From assembly GCF_000516985.1 (NCBI RefSeq), contig NW_006917096.1, positions 3,581,606 to 3,645,605 on the forward strand: DNA of 64,000 nucleotides. Direction: 5' to 3'. A model generated the notes under the pieces. The model saw only the letters and a program-made list of their open reading frames with translations, made no database searches and was not told the DNA's origin. Numbering within the stretch: position 1 is the stretch's first letter; the number at the start of each line of letters is the position of its first letter. The translations under genes and the position numbers were made by a program. Shown here piece after piece: positions 24,376 to 35,947 of this stretch. This DNA is from Pestalotiopsis fici W106-1. Lineage: Eukaryota; Ascomycota; Sordariomycetes; Amphisphaeriales; Sporocadaceae.

Positions 24376-25234
24376 AGTCAGATTGGCAGAATATCAAAAT
24401 AGCATTTATATATGATCGAAATCCGACTTTTCATGGTTGATGCAGTTACCCTATTGATATCATTTTCCAATTTCGTACTTGTCTTCAACTTGATACTCAC
24501 TGAGGTGAGGTCTTCGTTGAAAAGCTTCGTTGAAAAACTCCTGGACTTGATTCTCAGTCTGCTCAGGTGGTTGAAGGCTACTTCTATATATTTTCTGGAG
24601 AACTACAGCAGTATTACTTATCGCAGTAATGTCTGCGATTCTACGACTCTATTTGATGCCGCCCAGCCTGATAAGGGTAGATGAGTTGCATCGGGTTCCA
24701 AGAATACCCATCCGATCTCCAATCTTTCTCCATAGAGTTCTAGATCTCCATAAGGAGGTTCGGTTTGATTCAATGCCTGAAGGCTCCCTCCTCCAAGTTA
24801 CGTCGTCGATGGGTTGACCAATAGTGTCTTATAACAAAATACCGGATCCTACGGTTAGGATGTTCGTTCGGTAGGCTGAGATTAAAAGATAGTCATCCGC
24901 TCCAAGCGATTCATGTACTCGGCCATTATTTCGCCGGGGTGTTTTGATAATAAAATATACTTACCAAGGTACGCAGGACAAACAAGACCTGACGAAAAGT
25001 AAAAGAAACAGGGCGGAAATGTTAAGCTGTTGTGCTGACAATAATACCAAGCTTTGAAAAATGGGCATATGCAATATTGAAATTCGAGTGACACCTGAGC
25101 TACTCAATATGGGGGCGCCTTCAAACAAGCTTATTCTCTCTCTTCTTGTTTGACCATGAAAAGTAAGAATCAATCATCAAGATTGGGCAAAAGGAATTAA
25201 ATATAATATGAGCAAAATGGACAAAAAGATGATT
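24376..25234. other. Intergenic region, nothing recognised
   Basis: AT-rich region downstream of the 5'-nucleotidase gene, up to the tRNA-Gly gene. No gene or repeat was recognised. Confidence 0.5.
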
Positions 25235-25305
25235 TGCATTAGCCGCGAATCGAACGCGGGGCCCATCGATGGCAACGATGGATTTTACCACTAAACCACT
25301 AATGC
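25235..25305 (-). tRNA. tRNA-Gly (anticodon GCC)
   Basis: Reading the minus strand from 25305 gives a 7-bp acceptor stem (GCATTAG with CTAATGC), the A-box region GTGGTTTAGTGGTAAAAT, an anticodon loop with GCC, the T-arm GCGTTCGATTCGC and a discriminator A. The length is 71 nt with no intron, as expected for eukaryotic tRNA-Gly. Confidence 0.95.
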
Positions 25306-25466
25306 TGGATTGTGTTGTCATGGGATGATGAATTAATGGAGACGTAAATGAATAGAAAACACAAGGTTTTCATAAAATGGAGTGCGTGCCGGAATCAAAT
25401 AGTGAGGGCATCGCAAGCACACACTTGGGTGGGCAACGCAGAGTATGGATGGTTAGGAGTGGAGGT

Positions 25467-25527
25467 GTGCGGATACGACCTTCTGGATCCGGCTCTGGTG
25501 CTAATAAAGCGGCCGTTTATCTACCTA
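25467..25527 (+). repeat. 61-bp direct repeat, left copy
   Basis: About 90% identical (55 of 61) to 36375-36435, same orientation. Five of the six differences are C/T or G/A transitions, in both directions. It lies 162 bp from tRNA-Gly and just outside the catabolic cluster. Confidence 0.8.
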
Positions 25528-25597
25528 CTCTGGTGCATGGAAATTATCATCCACTATTTGACACTAAGCTCCACGGGCGGTACCGCAAACTTACGAG

Positions 25598-25627
25598 GCG
25601 ATATCGCAGTATTCACAGCGTTATCGC
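25598..25627. promoter_or_regulatory. GCGATATCGC palindrome plus near-copy
   Basis: Exact GCGATATCGC at 25598-25607 and GCGTTATCGC (one mismatch) at 25618-25627. This is the same palindrome found in the promoters of the cluster genes. Here it lies about 200 bp beyond the stop codon of the MFS permease and not in front of any recognised gene. Confidence 0.45.
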
Positions 25628-25808
25628 AAATTCCTTCGCCAAACGTAGTGGGTGTGGTTTTAGGGTACTAACACGATATCAGGGCAAAAGAAAGGGAAGT
25701 TGGTTTGGGGGATACCGCAGACTGGATACGATGTAGAAAATATGCCATAGAGCTTATCTCACCACATACGTTGCTCGTCGATGATCAGGTCGAAATAAAT
25801 ATTTGCCA

Positions 25809-27538
25809 CTACAGCTTGTACTTGAACAAAGGCGACTTATCACCCATATCCGCTAGCTCATCATCTGTGTACTTCATCTTGATCTCCTCGAATGTGTACT
25901 TCTCGTTGGTCTTGTTGATGCGCCATAGCAAGAACTCTAGAGCAAGGGCCGCTACAATGCCTGCAGCAGCCATACCAAGTGACATACCAAAGCCAGTGGG
26001 ATACTTCGGAGCCTCACTCTCGACGTAGATGAAGGAGCCTGCAAGACCACCAGCACTGGCAAAAGTACCTAGTAGACCGATACCCACGTTTCGCTTCGCT
26101 GGACCTGCGAGATTGTTCGAGTTCCATGCGTTGGCGCCAGGGATGATAGGATACAAACCGATGCAAGCCAGAGAGACAGCGAAGTAGTTCTCGGCGATAC
26201 GGTTCTTAATATCCTGAGAGTACGCGCAAGTGATGGCAAAGCCGATGAGAACCAAGATCTGGGGCCCAACGATGAAGGGCATGCGCCACTTGAACCGATC
26301 AGCAAAGCGGGCTGACAAGTAAGCACTGATAGCCCCCAGCACATAAGGCGGGATGGTGAGGAGTTGGGCGTTAGCCGAGGTGTAGCCCATGTTCTTCATT
26401 ATCTGGGGCATGGTAAACTTGAAGCCGTAATTGGGGATAGTGTTGGAAAGCGCGATGATGGCCTGTAGGTAGATCTTCCAGTCGGTCAGGGTGGCCAATA
26501 CGACCTTGCCAGTAATCTTGTGGCCCTTGGCCTGGACTTCGCGGCCACCATCCTCAATCTCCTTACGCAGAGTCAAGTAGCGCTTCTCGTCTTCGGTAAG
26601 CCAATTTGAAGCAGCGGGTGTGTCGATTATTATGAAGGGACAAGCGAGTCCAATGATGGTACTGACACCGCCCTCTAGGAGGAAGATCCATCGCCATCTG
26701 TAAAAGACGAATTAGTAAACCCCAGTCGGTGACCAAGCCCATATGCGGCTGCGACTCACCCCTCGTATCCACCAATACCGTCCATCTTGGCAATAAGATA
26801 GGCCAAGAGGCCTGAGAAGGCACCGGCCAAGGCGCTTGATGTGTAAAAGAGGGCGACACGGACACCAACCTCACTCCAATTGTACCAGTTGGTGACGATG
26901 AGGATAGCGCCAGGGAAGAAACCCGCCTCTGTCACGCCCAGAAGCACACGACATACAAGCAGACCAGCATAGTTCCGGACAAAGCCACTGCAGAGCAGGA
27001 CAGTGCCCCAAGTCGTTGTCATGATGGCGATCCAGAGCGAAGGGCGCTTGAACCACTTGAGTGCCATGTTCGCGGGGATCTCTGTTCCAGTTGTACGCGT
27101 TAGAAAATTGCTCTTCACGCCAAGACGAGGAGAGGAGTTGACGTGCCCAGGAGAATGTATGGAATGAAGAAGATGGCTAGAGCAACATTGAACTGATTTC
27201 CGGTGAGGCCAATGTCTACCGAGAGGCCCTCGATATTGGCATTTCCAATATTGGCACGGTCGAGGTAACTGATGAGGTAGAGGAATCCCAAAGCAGGAAT
27301 GAGGCGCCAGTCAATCTATTGGCACAGTCCAAGTCAGATGTCAGTGATCAAGGCCAACGTGAATGCGTTTACAAACCTTGCGGAGGAGTTTCATCCTCTG
27401 CTCCTCAGTGAATCTGTTCATAAAGGCAGCATCGTCCTCGCTCAGAAGAGCATAGGGCATTGCTTCTTCTTGGGTCATTTTGGGGTCCCCCCTGACTTCA
27501 GCCATGGTGACATCTGGCTTCTCGTTGTCGAGTGACAT
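25809..27538 (-). CDS. MFS permease, allantoate/anion-cation symporter (Dal5-like) family, 513 aa
   Basis: Four exons: 27538-27377, 27315-27147, 27081-26760 and 26697-25809. Intron 2 (27146-27082, 65 nt) starts GCACGT, a GC-AG intron. It is chosen because it alone restores the family block FFIPYILLEIPANMALKWF, and it has a CTAAC branch site. The product has 12 predicted membrane helices. Its SYLDRANIGNANIEGL loop and GGYEGWRWIFLLEG segment are typical of the Dal5-like anion:cation symporter family, which imports allantoate, nicotinate and other organic anions. Both termini are hydrophilic and cytosolic. The gene is divergent from the DUF1446-DUF4387 gene, and their 750-bp shared promoter contains GCGATATCGC. 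Import of that enzyme's substrate is the natural inference. The actual substrate is unknown. Confidence 0.9.
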
Positions 27539-28286
27539 ACTGTATTGAGATGGGATGGAAACAAAGATAATGTCAAAAAGAAAAATACGACCTGAGCTTA
27601 ATACTGAAGAGAATAAGCCTAAAATCTGGTTGGGTGGGGGAAATAGGAGCATATGGAAGCAGATTGGCTTTTCTTATAGATACATAGGGACTATGAACTA
27701 ACTCAACAGACCAGCTGTTGGTGGTATTCTCGTGCATGGCCACTCGCACCCCATGAATGGAGGTCCAAGGTCTCGGGCAAAGCTAAAGACGAGTCATCCA
27801 ACATGGGGTCCGGGGCCCCGCAACCCACACCGGCAATATGTGGCAGGACTGCTGGAAACTTGGAATATGGCGCGTTGGCCGGTTTGTTCGAAGTTTGGAT
27901 CCCCTCGTTTTCGTTGGCCTGGGCCACCTGCACTTGCCCTGTCTTGGGCTCGCGCTGCGGAGCACGGCTTGCGTGATCGCTTTTTTATTCGGCATCGGAC
28001 ACGGCGGCCGATGCGATATCGCTTTGTGAGAAATCCCAGGTGATCATAATGGCGCGCGGCAACTCAGTCGAGGACTGGGGAATAATACATGGAGTATACC
28101 GTGAATTCCAGCTTTTGACGCAGTAGGGATTGGGGAAAATACAAAACTCCAGGTGGCTATATTAAAGACGCTCCCTACAAATAATTTGAAAATCATTTAA
28201 CCCCCCCCCTGGTTTTCCCCCTTCACCTTTCCTCACGGGTAACTTGTTTGAGATTCATTGTTACCAATCACAGTCCTGTCATTACA
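27539..28286. other. Divergent promoter region of MFS permease and DUF1446-DUF4387 gene
   Basis: Bidirectional intergenic region of about 750 bp. It contains the palindrome at 28013-28022 and a C-run near 28201-28210 just before the DUF1446 gene. No coding sequence was recognised. Confidence 0.7.
28012..28026 (+). promoter_or_regulatory. Candidate regulator site TGCGATATCGCTTTG
   Basis: Contains the palindrome GCGATATCGC (28013-28022) followed by TT, as in the ADH and MBL promoters. It lies about 265 bp before the DUF1446-DUF4387 start and about 475 bp before the MFS start. The inverted GCG/CGC triplets spaced by four bases suit a dimeric Zn2Cys6 protein. Binding is inference. Confidence 0.6.
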
Positions 28287-30379
28287 ATGACTGCCGCAGA
28301 TGTTGCTTCTAGGCCTTTGTGCCAGGTCATCACGCCCGTTGGTATGATGGGTTATGGCTTTTCAGAAGAGCAAGTGCAGGCCGCCCTCGAGAACTTCAGT
28401 CACTTTGCCACGCCTACAGCAATCATCCTTGATTCAGGTTCGACGGACTCCGGCCCCTCAAAATTGGCCCTAGGTACCACAACATGTCCTCGTTCATCCT
28501 ACGAACGAGATTTTCGGAAGCTGCTAGGCTTCAGCAAGAAGTACCAAGTGCCTCTGCTGATGTCGTCTGCGGGAGGCGATGGAAGCGATGAGCATGTGGA
28601 TCTCTTCTTGGAGATCATTCGTGAGATTGCCCAAGAGTCTGAGCACAGGTAAGTTCCAAAAAAAAAAAGGAAGAAAAGAGTAAGGGACCAAGTCTCAGCC
28701 GAGATACACTAACTCGGCGCAGCGATTGGAAGCTTAAAGTCCTTGCCATTTACTCCGAAGTTCCAAAGACTGTCGTCCTCGATAAGTTATCATCTGGAAA
28801 AATCCAAGGATGTGGCGAGTCGGTGCCTGCCTTGACGCCTGAAACGGTCGATGCCACACCGAGAATCGTAGCTCAAATGGGGCCGGAACCATTACTCGAC
28901 GCCATCAAGGCTCATCCAGATTACAATGTCCTCATAGCAGGACGAGCCTACGACCTGGCGCCTTATGTGGCTTTCACGGTCCAGAATGCTCTCAGTGCCC
29001 GCGGCCTTGCCGACTACACGGATCTCAGCCCGCAGGAGCTAGGCTGCATCTCGCACATGGGCAAGATCCTCGAGTGTGGCGGCCTGTGTGCTACGCCCAA
29101 GGGCCCGGGTGCGCTGGGCATTATGAATCAGGACCTCACTTTCGATATCCGACCCCTCGACCCCAAGTCCCGATGCACGCCTCTCAGTGTCGCTGCACAT
29201 ACCCTCTACGAGAAGACGCGACCAGATAAGCTCATCGGACCCGGAGGATACATCGATATAGCAAATTCCAAATTTAATCAGCTCGAAGATGGCAGGACAG
29301 TTCGCGTTCAGGGTTCGGTCTTTCACGCCAGTCGTCACGAAGGTACCACATACACCGTAAAACTGGAGGGCGCGCGCGTAGCAGGCTATCGCACGCTAAC
29401 CATGGGCTCTTTCAAGGACCCAATCCTCATTCCCCAGGTCCACTCGTTCCTCGATTCAGTCAAGGCGTTTGCCGGCTCGCAGCATAGTCACATAAGCGAG
29501 AAGTGGGACATTGGTTTCCACACGTATGGTTTCGACGAGCACAATCCTGACTTCGTGCCCAGTGAGGTCTTCGTCGTCGCCGAATGCATTGCCGAGTCGC
29601 AGGAGGTTGCCACCAGTCTTGCCTCAACAGTCAGGGTTCACTGCGTTCATGGCTCATATCCTAATCAAAAGGCCACCTCTGGCAACTTCGCAATGGGTAT
29701 CGGCGGCATGTTCGAGCTCGAGACAAAGCAGTGTGCTGAATTCTCCGTGTATCACCTCATGCCACTCCCGGAAGGTCAAGAAGGCTGTCGGCCGGCATCG
29801 ACCTCTCAGACAGATACCGATGGTCAAAGGGGGTTGTTCCGCTGGCAGGAATACACCATCGGCAATGGAAGTACATATAACAAAATCCGTGGTACAACAA
29901 CCGCCTCGGGCGCGGCAGTCTGCCAGCAGACAAAAAACCTTGCCAATTCTGCCAAACTCATGACCAACGGCAAAGCGGCGGTGCATAGGCAACTTAAGCC
30001 ATGCTTCGAGGGAAGGCCACAGACGCTCGTTGATGTTGCCAAGGTGGTCCGCTCAAAGAACTCAGGTCCGTATGAGATTACGCTCGATGTCATGTTTGAC
30101 AATATGGACGTCTACCAAACCATCAAAGCATCCGGTTTGCTTGACAGCAAATGCATCTCGCGCCTCTTTGGTGTACCCGAGGACGAGGTTATTTGGTGTG
30201 ACTTTTTCGACGTGGCTATGGCATTCAAAGCTACAATACCACGCAGACGCCGGGGACAGCCTGCTTGCTCAGGAGACTATCTCGAGAATGATGTTCATGG
30301 CTCTCAACAGTACATCCCGCTGGTCAAGCTCGCTCTGCCTGAAGGTTTGCAGCAGAAGCTCGAGGCTTTGAGTCAATGA
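28287..30379 (+). CDS. DUF1446 (AtuA-like) - DUF4387 fusion protein, 672 aa
   Basis: Exons 28287-28648 and 28723-30379, with a 74-nt GT-AG intron (CACTAAC branch site). Residues about 10-470 match the DUF1446/AtuA family, named for acyclic terpene utilisation. Visible features are an N-terminal GSTDSGP loop, LMSSAGGDGSDEHVD, LIAGRAYDLAPYVAF, HMGKILECGGLCATPKG and LDPKSRCTPLSVAAHTLYEKT. Residues about 560-670 match DUF4387 (GPYEITLDVMFDN through QYIPLVKLALPEGL). In bacteria these are generally separate proteins; the fusion is seen here directly. The biochemical reaction is not established to my knowledge, and a hydro-lyase or isomerase role in acid catabolism is only a guess. ATG 28287 is preferred to 28248, which would add 13 residues. 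The gene is the centre of the five-gene cluster. Confidence 0.88.
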
Positions 30380-30526
30380 TACTACGAGGATGAAAAAAAA
30401 AAAGTCGGAACTTTGTAATTAAATGAACATAGACTGAATCCACCATTTTTTATCTCACGAATGCCTACAAATAGCAAGAGACAAAGGTCGGATCCGTGCG
30501 TGATTGTCTTGACCCAAGACTCCAGT

Positions 30527-32547
30527 TCACCCTTTATCCAGGTTCAAAATTGAGTTTGAAATGTCATCAAACGGCGTGCTGTCCAAGAAGAGAGTTCCTG
30601 ACAAGAGATCTAGCCCAAACTGTGTGAGATCTCTTCTGGCCTCAGCAGCTGTGTAATCTCTAGGTCTTTGTCTCAGCACATCCTCACTGAACCGGCCTCG
30701 AGCCTGCCAGATAGACTGCACGACAATGTTGGCTGACATACGCGCCTGCACAGGTGCGACCATTGGCGGATCCTTTGTTGAGTCTGCACTACTCAGATAG
30801 GTTATGATGTCGCAAAGTCGCGCCCAGCTGTCATTTTCCAACTCGGAGCGTGAGTGTAGCAGCACCCATGCCTGCCCTATGTAGTTCTTGGCCGTGTCCT
30901 GATCAAGGTGCTCCGGAAACGCCAAGAGACGTAGGAGAACGTGCACCGCGTACACAATGGACGATCTTGCCGTCGCCGGCCATGGCTGAAGGGGCCTGTG
31001 AGAAGGGGCATGCTGGGCAGCCGTCGCAATGACTTGCGTCGCGTCGCGGCCTGCTTTAGAGAGAAATTTGGATGCTCGACTGTCGATACGAATGTTTTGG
31101 GTATCTGCCGTGAAGGCGAAGGAATATAGTTGCAGCTTCACTTTGAGTAGGGCCATTTCCGTGTATGTTGACATCTTATCTCCTATTTGCGTTTCAACTT
31201 CCTGGATTCCTCTCTCAAATATTCTCATCATATCAGTGCTCCCAGCTAGCAGCCCTGAGGACGATAGATCATTGTTCCCGAGAATGTTACAGATGTTGTA
31301 GCTCTGATATGCTATTTTCAATTGTTGTACGAGAACGGTGGGTAAGGCAACTTCTGACGTGCCGCGAACTACCGATAGTATGGTCGAGTCAAGAGGTACG
31401 GTACACGGAAGTCCCAGCTCGCTCGAAATTCTGTATTTATCAGAGTAAGTAGGGATGCTGATCTGCAAGGGATGATGGGGTAGATACGGCCTTACATTTG
31501 GTTAACAATAAAGCAGCCGATCCAGGCTTTAGTGAAGGCTAGAACTCCCATCGCATCAAGTCGATCGCCATACACAAAGTCGGAGAAGTGACATGGGCGG
31601 TGCAGTCCGGACCTTAACGCGATATGGGTAGCTGAGCCTGCGTACATCCAAGAAGGGTCTTCGCGGAGAGCCTTGAATGGAAAAGGCCACCAACAGAGCA
31701 GCAGAAGCGCCTGAACAGTTCCGAGGGGATGGTCTACTACTTCCTCAGTGCTGGTGGCAAGGGTTCTAACATGGGGTTCGAGCTGCAGGTGAAGCTGGCT
31801 GTATTTAGGGATGCTTTTAGATGCAATGGCAATCAAGACCCAGAAAAGCAGCTGGCTGCAACGTGGGTAGTTGAGATAAAATATGGAAGGCTCTGATAGT
31901 ATGGGGAAGAGATGATGGTATGATGTGAAATAGCTAGAAGATAACGTTAGTCAGGTAAAATCCCACGCAGCCCTGGTGAAGAAGTGATGCAGGCGAGCGC
32001 GCACCAATTAAGAATATCTGCAATCGCGACTGGTGATAATTCCAGTTCTCCTATTCTCCGCGTCTCAAATGCTGAATCTATAAAACAGGAGCCGTATTCA
32101 GGCACGGCGTAAATGTTATTTGCAAAGGATTGCGGTGTGCTGATAATGGGCAAGGGCTCTGCTGGGGAGTGGCCAGACCCCTGTTGATAAGTTCTCAAGT
32201 TTGCCGTTGGTGTAGGCGAAGCGTGAGTGGCATTTGACTTGATTTCCCTCAGCTCCTTCTCTATATCCTCTGCACGTCTAATGGAAATAGTCAGCATAAA
32301 TTTCACTTGTTCTTGCCCGGTCAACTTGCTTGCGTTTCGCGGTCCTCTGAAAGGATGGATCAATATGACAGCCAAGGGTGTGTTTGCGACATCTCGAACA
32401 GGGCCCCGGAAATGTCTCCTTTGGATCACATTTCACCTGCAAGCATATGATAAGCTTACCTCACTCTTCGAGAGCAATATACGGTAGGATGCGTACCTTC
32501 ATCTGACGACAGTTGACACACGTCCCGACCTTGCTTTGCGAGGCCAT
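30527..32547 (-). CDS. Zn(II)2Cys6 fungal transcription factor, 590 aa
   Basis: Five exons: 32547-32497, 32436-32330, 32277-32005, 31933-31496 and 31430-30527. Exons 1 and 2 encode a complete zinc cluster at residues 10-40, C-x2-C-x6-C-x9-C-x2-C-x6-C (CVNCRQMKVKC, then CSRCRKHTLGC). A basic linker (FQRTAKRKR) and a dimerisation helix (AEDIEKELREIK) follow. Intron 2 (32329-32278, 52 nt) begins GCAAGT: only this GC donor keeps the linker-coiled-coil frame. The remainder is a fungal-specific TF middle homology region (YFTSYHHLFPIL, then SGLHRPCHFSDF). It sits between the DUF1446 gene and the ADH gene and is divergent from the latter. Its 560-bp promoter holds GCGATATCGC, so it may control the cluster and itself. 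Confidence 0.9.
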
Positions 32548-33108
32548 AATGAAGAGGCAACTGTCACCCTTTCGCTTCAACTGGGTCACAGAGCGACCCC
32601 CTACATCTGATCCTCGCTATATCCGCGGAAGTCTATCAGATCATACGTTCAACGCGCCAGCGCGAAAATTATCATGATGTGTAATACTGACTTGAATTGA
32701 CATTGATCAAAGTCGAGGAGTCAAGTGGTGGGAAATTAATTCAATGTTCACTAGCCAGGTTCTCCGCTGCCGAACGACAGCCGAGTCATCTGGGGAGGGG
32801 CAACAGTCTGTTGCTTCCGTGCCAGAACCTAGAAAGGTAGCTTGAGGCCGAGGCTGTCAGACTGACCAATCGCAAAGGGCCGCGATATCGCTTATAGTGG
32901 GCCATGGTGTCGGTTCATCGACCCGATTTCGCCATTCAACTCCATGACGAAAGGCCATTGTCATTTATTCAAGCACATCAAACGGCAATACCCTGAAAAA
33001 CAGTTCCGGTAAAGTAGGCATATGCTATATATAGTACAAGAGAACAGCTTGGAGTCTTCTGGCAAGAAATACGGTTCATTCCATAATTCATAATCCTTCT
33101 CCGTCGCC
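32548..33108. other. Divergent promoter region of TF and ADH genes
   Basis: About 560 bp between divergent starts, with the palindromic site at 32882-32896. No coding sequence was recognised. Confidence 0.7.
32882..32896 (+). promoter_or_regulatory. Candidate regulator site CGCGATATCGCTTAT
   Basis: This 15-bp sequence is identical to the minus strand of 36125-36139 in the MBL promoter. It lies about 215 bp before the ADH start and about 335 bp before the TF start. The core is the perfect palindrome GCGATATCGC (32883-32892). Confidence 0.65.
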
Positions 33109-34430
33109 ATGGCTGCTGTTCCCACGATGGATGCAGTTGTCTTCCAGGGTAAGCTCCAGGTAAAGGTCGAACGCCGGCCAGTCCCAACCATCCAGGATGC
33201 TGGGGATATCATTGTGAAGGTCAAATACACGGCTCTATGCGGGAGGCAAGTCAGCACTGATACACCTTGATCTCTAGAGAAAAACGGCAAGTCTAACGGT
33301 TGATTTGAAGCGAATTGCATGTGTATCGTGGTCACCAGAAGTCTGAAAATGGCTTCATCATGGGCCACGAGTTCATTGGTGAAGTAGTGGAGACAGGATC
33401 CAAGGTCGTCACGGTCGTAAAAGGCGACACCATCATTTCCCCCTTCACCATCAGCTGCGGAGAATGCTTCTACTGTCAGCGTCAGTTATCGTCTCGCTGC
33501 GCAAAGGGCGCCCTTTTTGGGACTAAAGTACTTGATGGCGCCCAGGCAGAGTATTGTCGTGTGCCCCTAGCAGACAGCACTGTCGTCAAGGCCCCTCCCT
33601 CGATCGATAGCAAGAAACTTGTGCTCATGGCGGACATCTTCCCTACCGGATATTTTGCCGCCAAGAACGCTTTTGCCGGCCTGAGTCAAGATATAGTTGG
33701 TTCAAGTACAGTCGTTCTTCTCGGCTGTGGACCTGTTGGTCTCTGCGCTACCGTCAACGCACTAGAGTTTCGGCCGCAGCACGTCCTTGCTATCGACTCC
33801 GTTGAGGCGAGGCTAGATCAGGCAAAAGCCCTCGGGGCCGAGCCTTGGAATTTTCAGACCAATATGCAGGGCATCAGGGACCGCATCATGGAACTCACTG
33901 ACGGGCGAGGTGCTGATATCGTGATCGAGTCTGTGGGTCACAGTTCAGCTCTTCGGCTCGGATTCGAGCTCTTGCGTCCATGGGGAATCATCTCTAGTAT
34001 CGGTGTCCACAATGGGGAGATTCCATGGACAGGCAACGAGGCCTATGGAAAGAATTTGACTATCAAGATGGGAAGATGTCCTGTGCGGAGTATGTGCCCC
34101 TCGGTGTATTTCGCGGTCCACCCTATTGATAGTAACGATGCTAACACCCGACACGTAGGCCTTTTCAACGAAGCTCTCAATGTGCTAGCCAAAAAACAGC
34201 ATGATCTCGAGTAAGCCATCACATCTTGAATACACCCAAAGTACGAGCTCTAAACATACACAGCTTCATGATCGACAATATCAGGCCCATGTCTGATGCC
34301 GTTCAAGCGTAAGTGCCTGAGATTGGACCCAATCGTGAGTCTTTGGACTGATCGCATTCCTCAATTTCTTAGCTACGACGATTTCCACAACATGAAGTAT
34401 CAAAAAATAATTTTTGAGCCTGGCAAGTAA
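33109..34430 (+). CDS. Zinc-dependent alcohol dehydrogenase (MDR family), 379 aa
   Basis: Four exons: 33109-33245, 33311-34210, 34264-34308 and 34373-34430. Intron 1 (33246-33310) starts GCAAGT after AG, a textbook GC-AG intron. It restores ALCGSELHVYRGH, which contains the catalytic-zinc Cys. The catalytic His/Glu are in FIMGHEFIGEV. The structural-zinc lobe is present with four Cys (SCGECFYCQRQLSSRC). The cofactor fold shows LLGCGPVGLCA and an aspartate-ended strand (LAIDSVEARLDQAKALGAE), which favours NAD(H). The sequence resembles the formaldehyde dehydrogenase-like branch of zinc alcohol dehydrogenases. It probably oxidises a hydroxyl intermediate in the pathway served by the cluster. 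The substrate is unknown. The last two exons are short and encode the C-terminus (YQKIIFEPGK). Confidence 0.9.
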
Positions 34431-34753
34431 AGAATAATTCATGGCAAGGGACCGTTGTGGATCGAGCATGCGCAGCTCTTGATGCTCGAGAGTATTACCG
34501 GTATAATGCGGAGCTGCTTTAGTAGACAAAAAAGTTGAGATGACTCGCAATCAAACCAAAAAGAAATGTAAAAGCAAAAATGAACAGTTACAAATTGATG
34601 TAGCGGGATGCTCTTGGATCAGACCATAACTACTGCAAAGTCATCGCTCACGCTCACATTCACACAGAATACCGACGAGTGACCCAGAATCACTGAAATT
34701 GTACATCCTTGAAGCTTTCATTGGATCAATTATTACCAATCGTTCATATGACG
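34431..34753. other. Convergent intergenic region
   Basis: About 320 bp between the 3' ends of the ADH and MBL-fold genes. Nothing recognised beyond terminator-type AT-rich sequence. Confidence 0.5.
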
Positions 34754-35947
34754 TTATTTGATGATATCATTGAAGTCTCTCAAGAACGCCCAAAACATTC
34801 GGTCCCTCCATCCATGTTTCTTCCAATCATTCGCAGCTAGTGGAAACAGATCACCAATTTCTGTAACAGACTTGTCGTGTGCATATATGAACAGCACATT
34901 CTCGTCAGCATCAAGCTCCTGTGTCTTTCGCACAGTCTCTATGGCATCCTCAAGCGGAACGCCCCGGGCCGGGTCGAATATTGGATCCAGCGAGCATCTC
35001 CCCCGCGGTCGCTGAAGCCGCTCTATTACAGCACCTGGACAGGGGTAAAGCGAGGCTGATATGATTGGGTATTCAATGGTGTCGGGTAGTGGGATGTATT
35101 TGGATGGCCGCAGCTCACTTGCATGGTGGCACAAGTCCCCGCCCATGAATATAAATGTATCTGGATTCACAGTGGTCCGCGCAAGCCCCCCTAAGTGGCC
35201 GATTGCGTGTCCAGGAGTATCCAAGAGGTAGAAAGATCCATCACCAAAGAAGTCTATGGCTCGAAAACGGCCAATATGGATAGAGCTTCTGGTAAAGTCC
35301 AATTCGTTCACCTGCCTGTCTCTGCACAAGAAGAATGTTAGAATACAGGTGATTGGATAGAGCCGCACGGGTCGTAACATGGGCGCCGAGCAGAGCTAGA
35401 AAAGCTTACCTGACATCGGAAATTCGGATTGGAGAATCCTGACACTCTGGGTAAGCTGGCAAAAAGGCCTTTGTGAATCCTGGACCGACGACAAGCTCCG
35501 TGGTTGGAGGAAATTTGGAAAGGTCACCGATGTGATCCCAATGCCAATGACTATTTCACCATCAGTATTACGAAAAAGTACCCTCCCGATGCTAGTTTCA
35601 ACAAACCTCCACACAACACTGTGAATAGATGACAAATCTACGTGGTGCTTTTGAAGAACGTCTGGCACCTCGCAATTCACATCAATTTCGTACCCGTTTG
35701 TCTTGAGTCGATTTGATATAATAGGTGCAAAGTTCCTCCAATCTTTTGCGATACCGAGGTCAAATAGAATCTTCTTGCCATTGGCCGACTCAACAAGGAA
35801 AGACAATGATGGCATCTTCGGCATGTAGCCAAATCCGTCAAGTACAGGCGCCATCAGGCGGTCGGTCGGAATGCTGGAGATCGAGGAGCCGGCATCGATG
35901 ATACTCACGCGGGCCGCATGGCCCATGGGAACATTCCAGTTAGCCAT
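34754..35947 (-). CDS. Metallo-beta-lactamase-fold hydrolase, lactonase-like, 349 aa
   Basis: Three exons: 35947-35607, 35550-35410 and 35321-34754, with GT-AG introns of 56 and 88 nt. Splicing of exons 1 and 2 creates the metal-binding motif SHWHWDHIGD (HxHxDH, about residues 114-123). Further ligands follow in DTPGHAIGHLGG (His) and FMGGDLCHH (Asp). This is the ligand set of the dinuclear-zinc MBL superfamily, and the order and spacing resemble AHL-lactonase-like fungal members. There is no signal peptide, so the enzyme is likely cytosolic. It is convergent with the ADH gene and carries the shared palindrome in its promoter. A lactone- or ester-opening step in the cluster's pathway is plausible but unproven. 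Confidence 0.88.
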
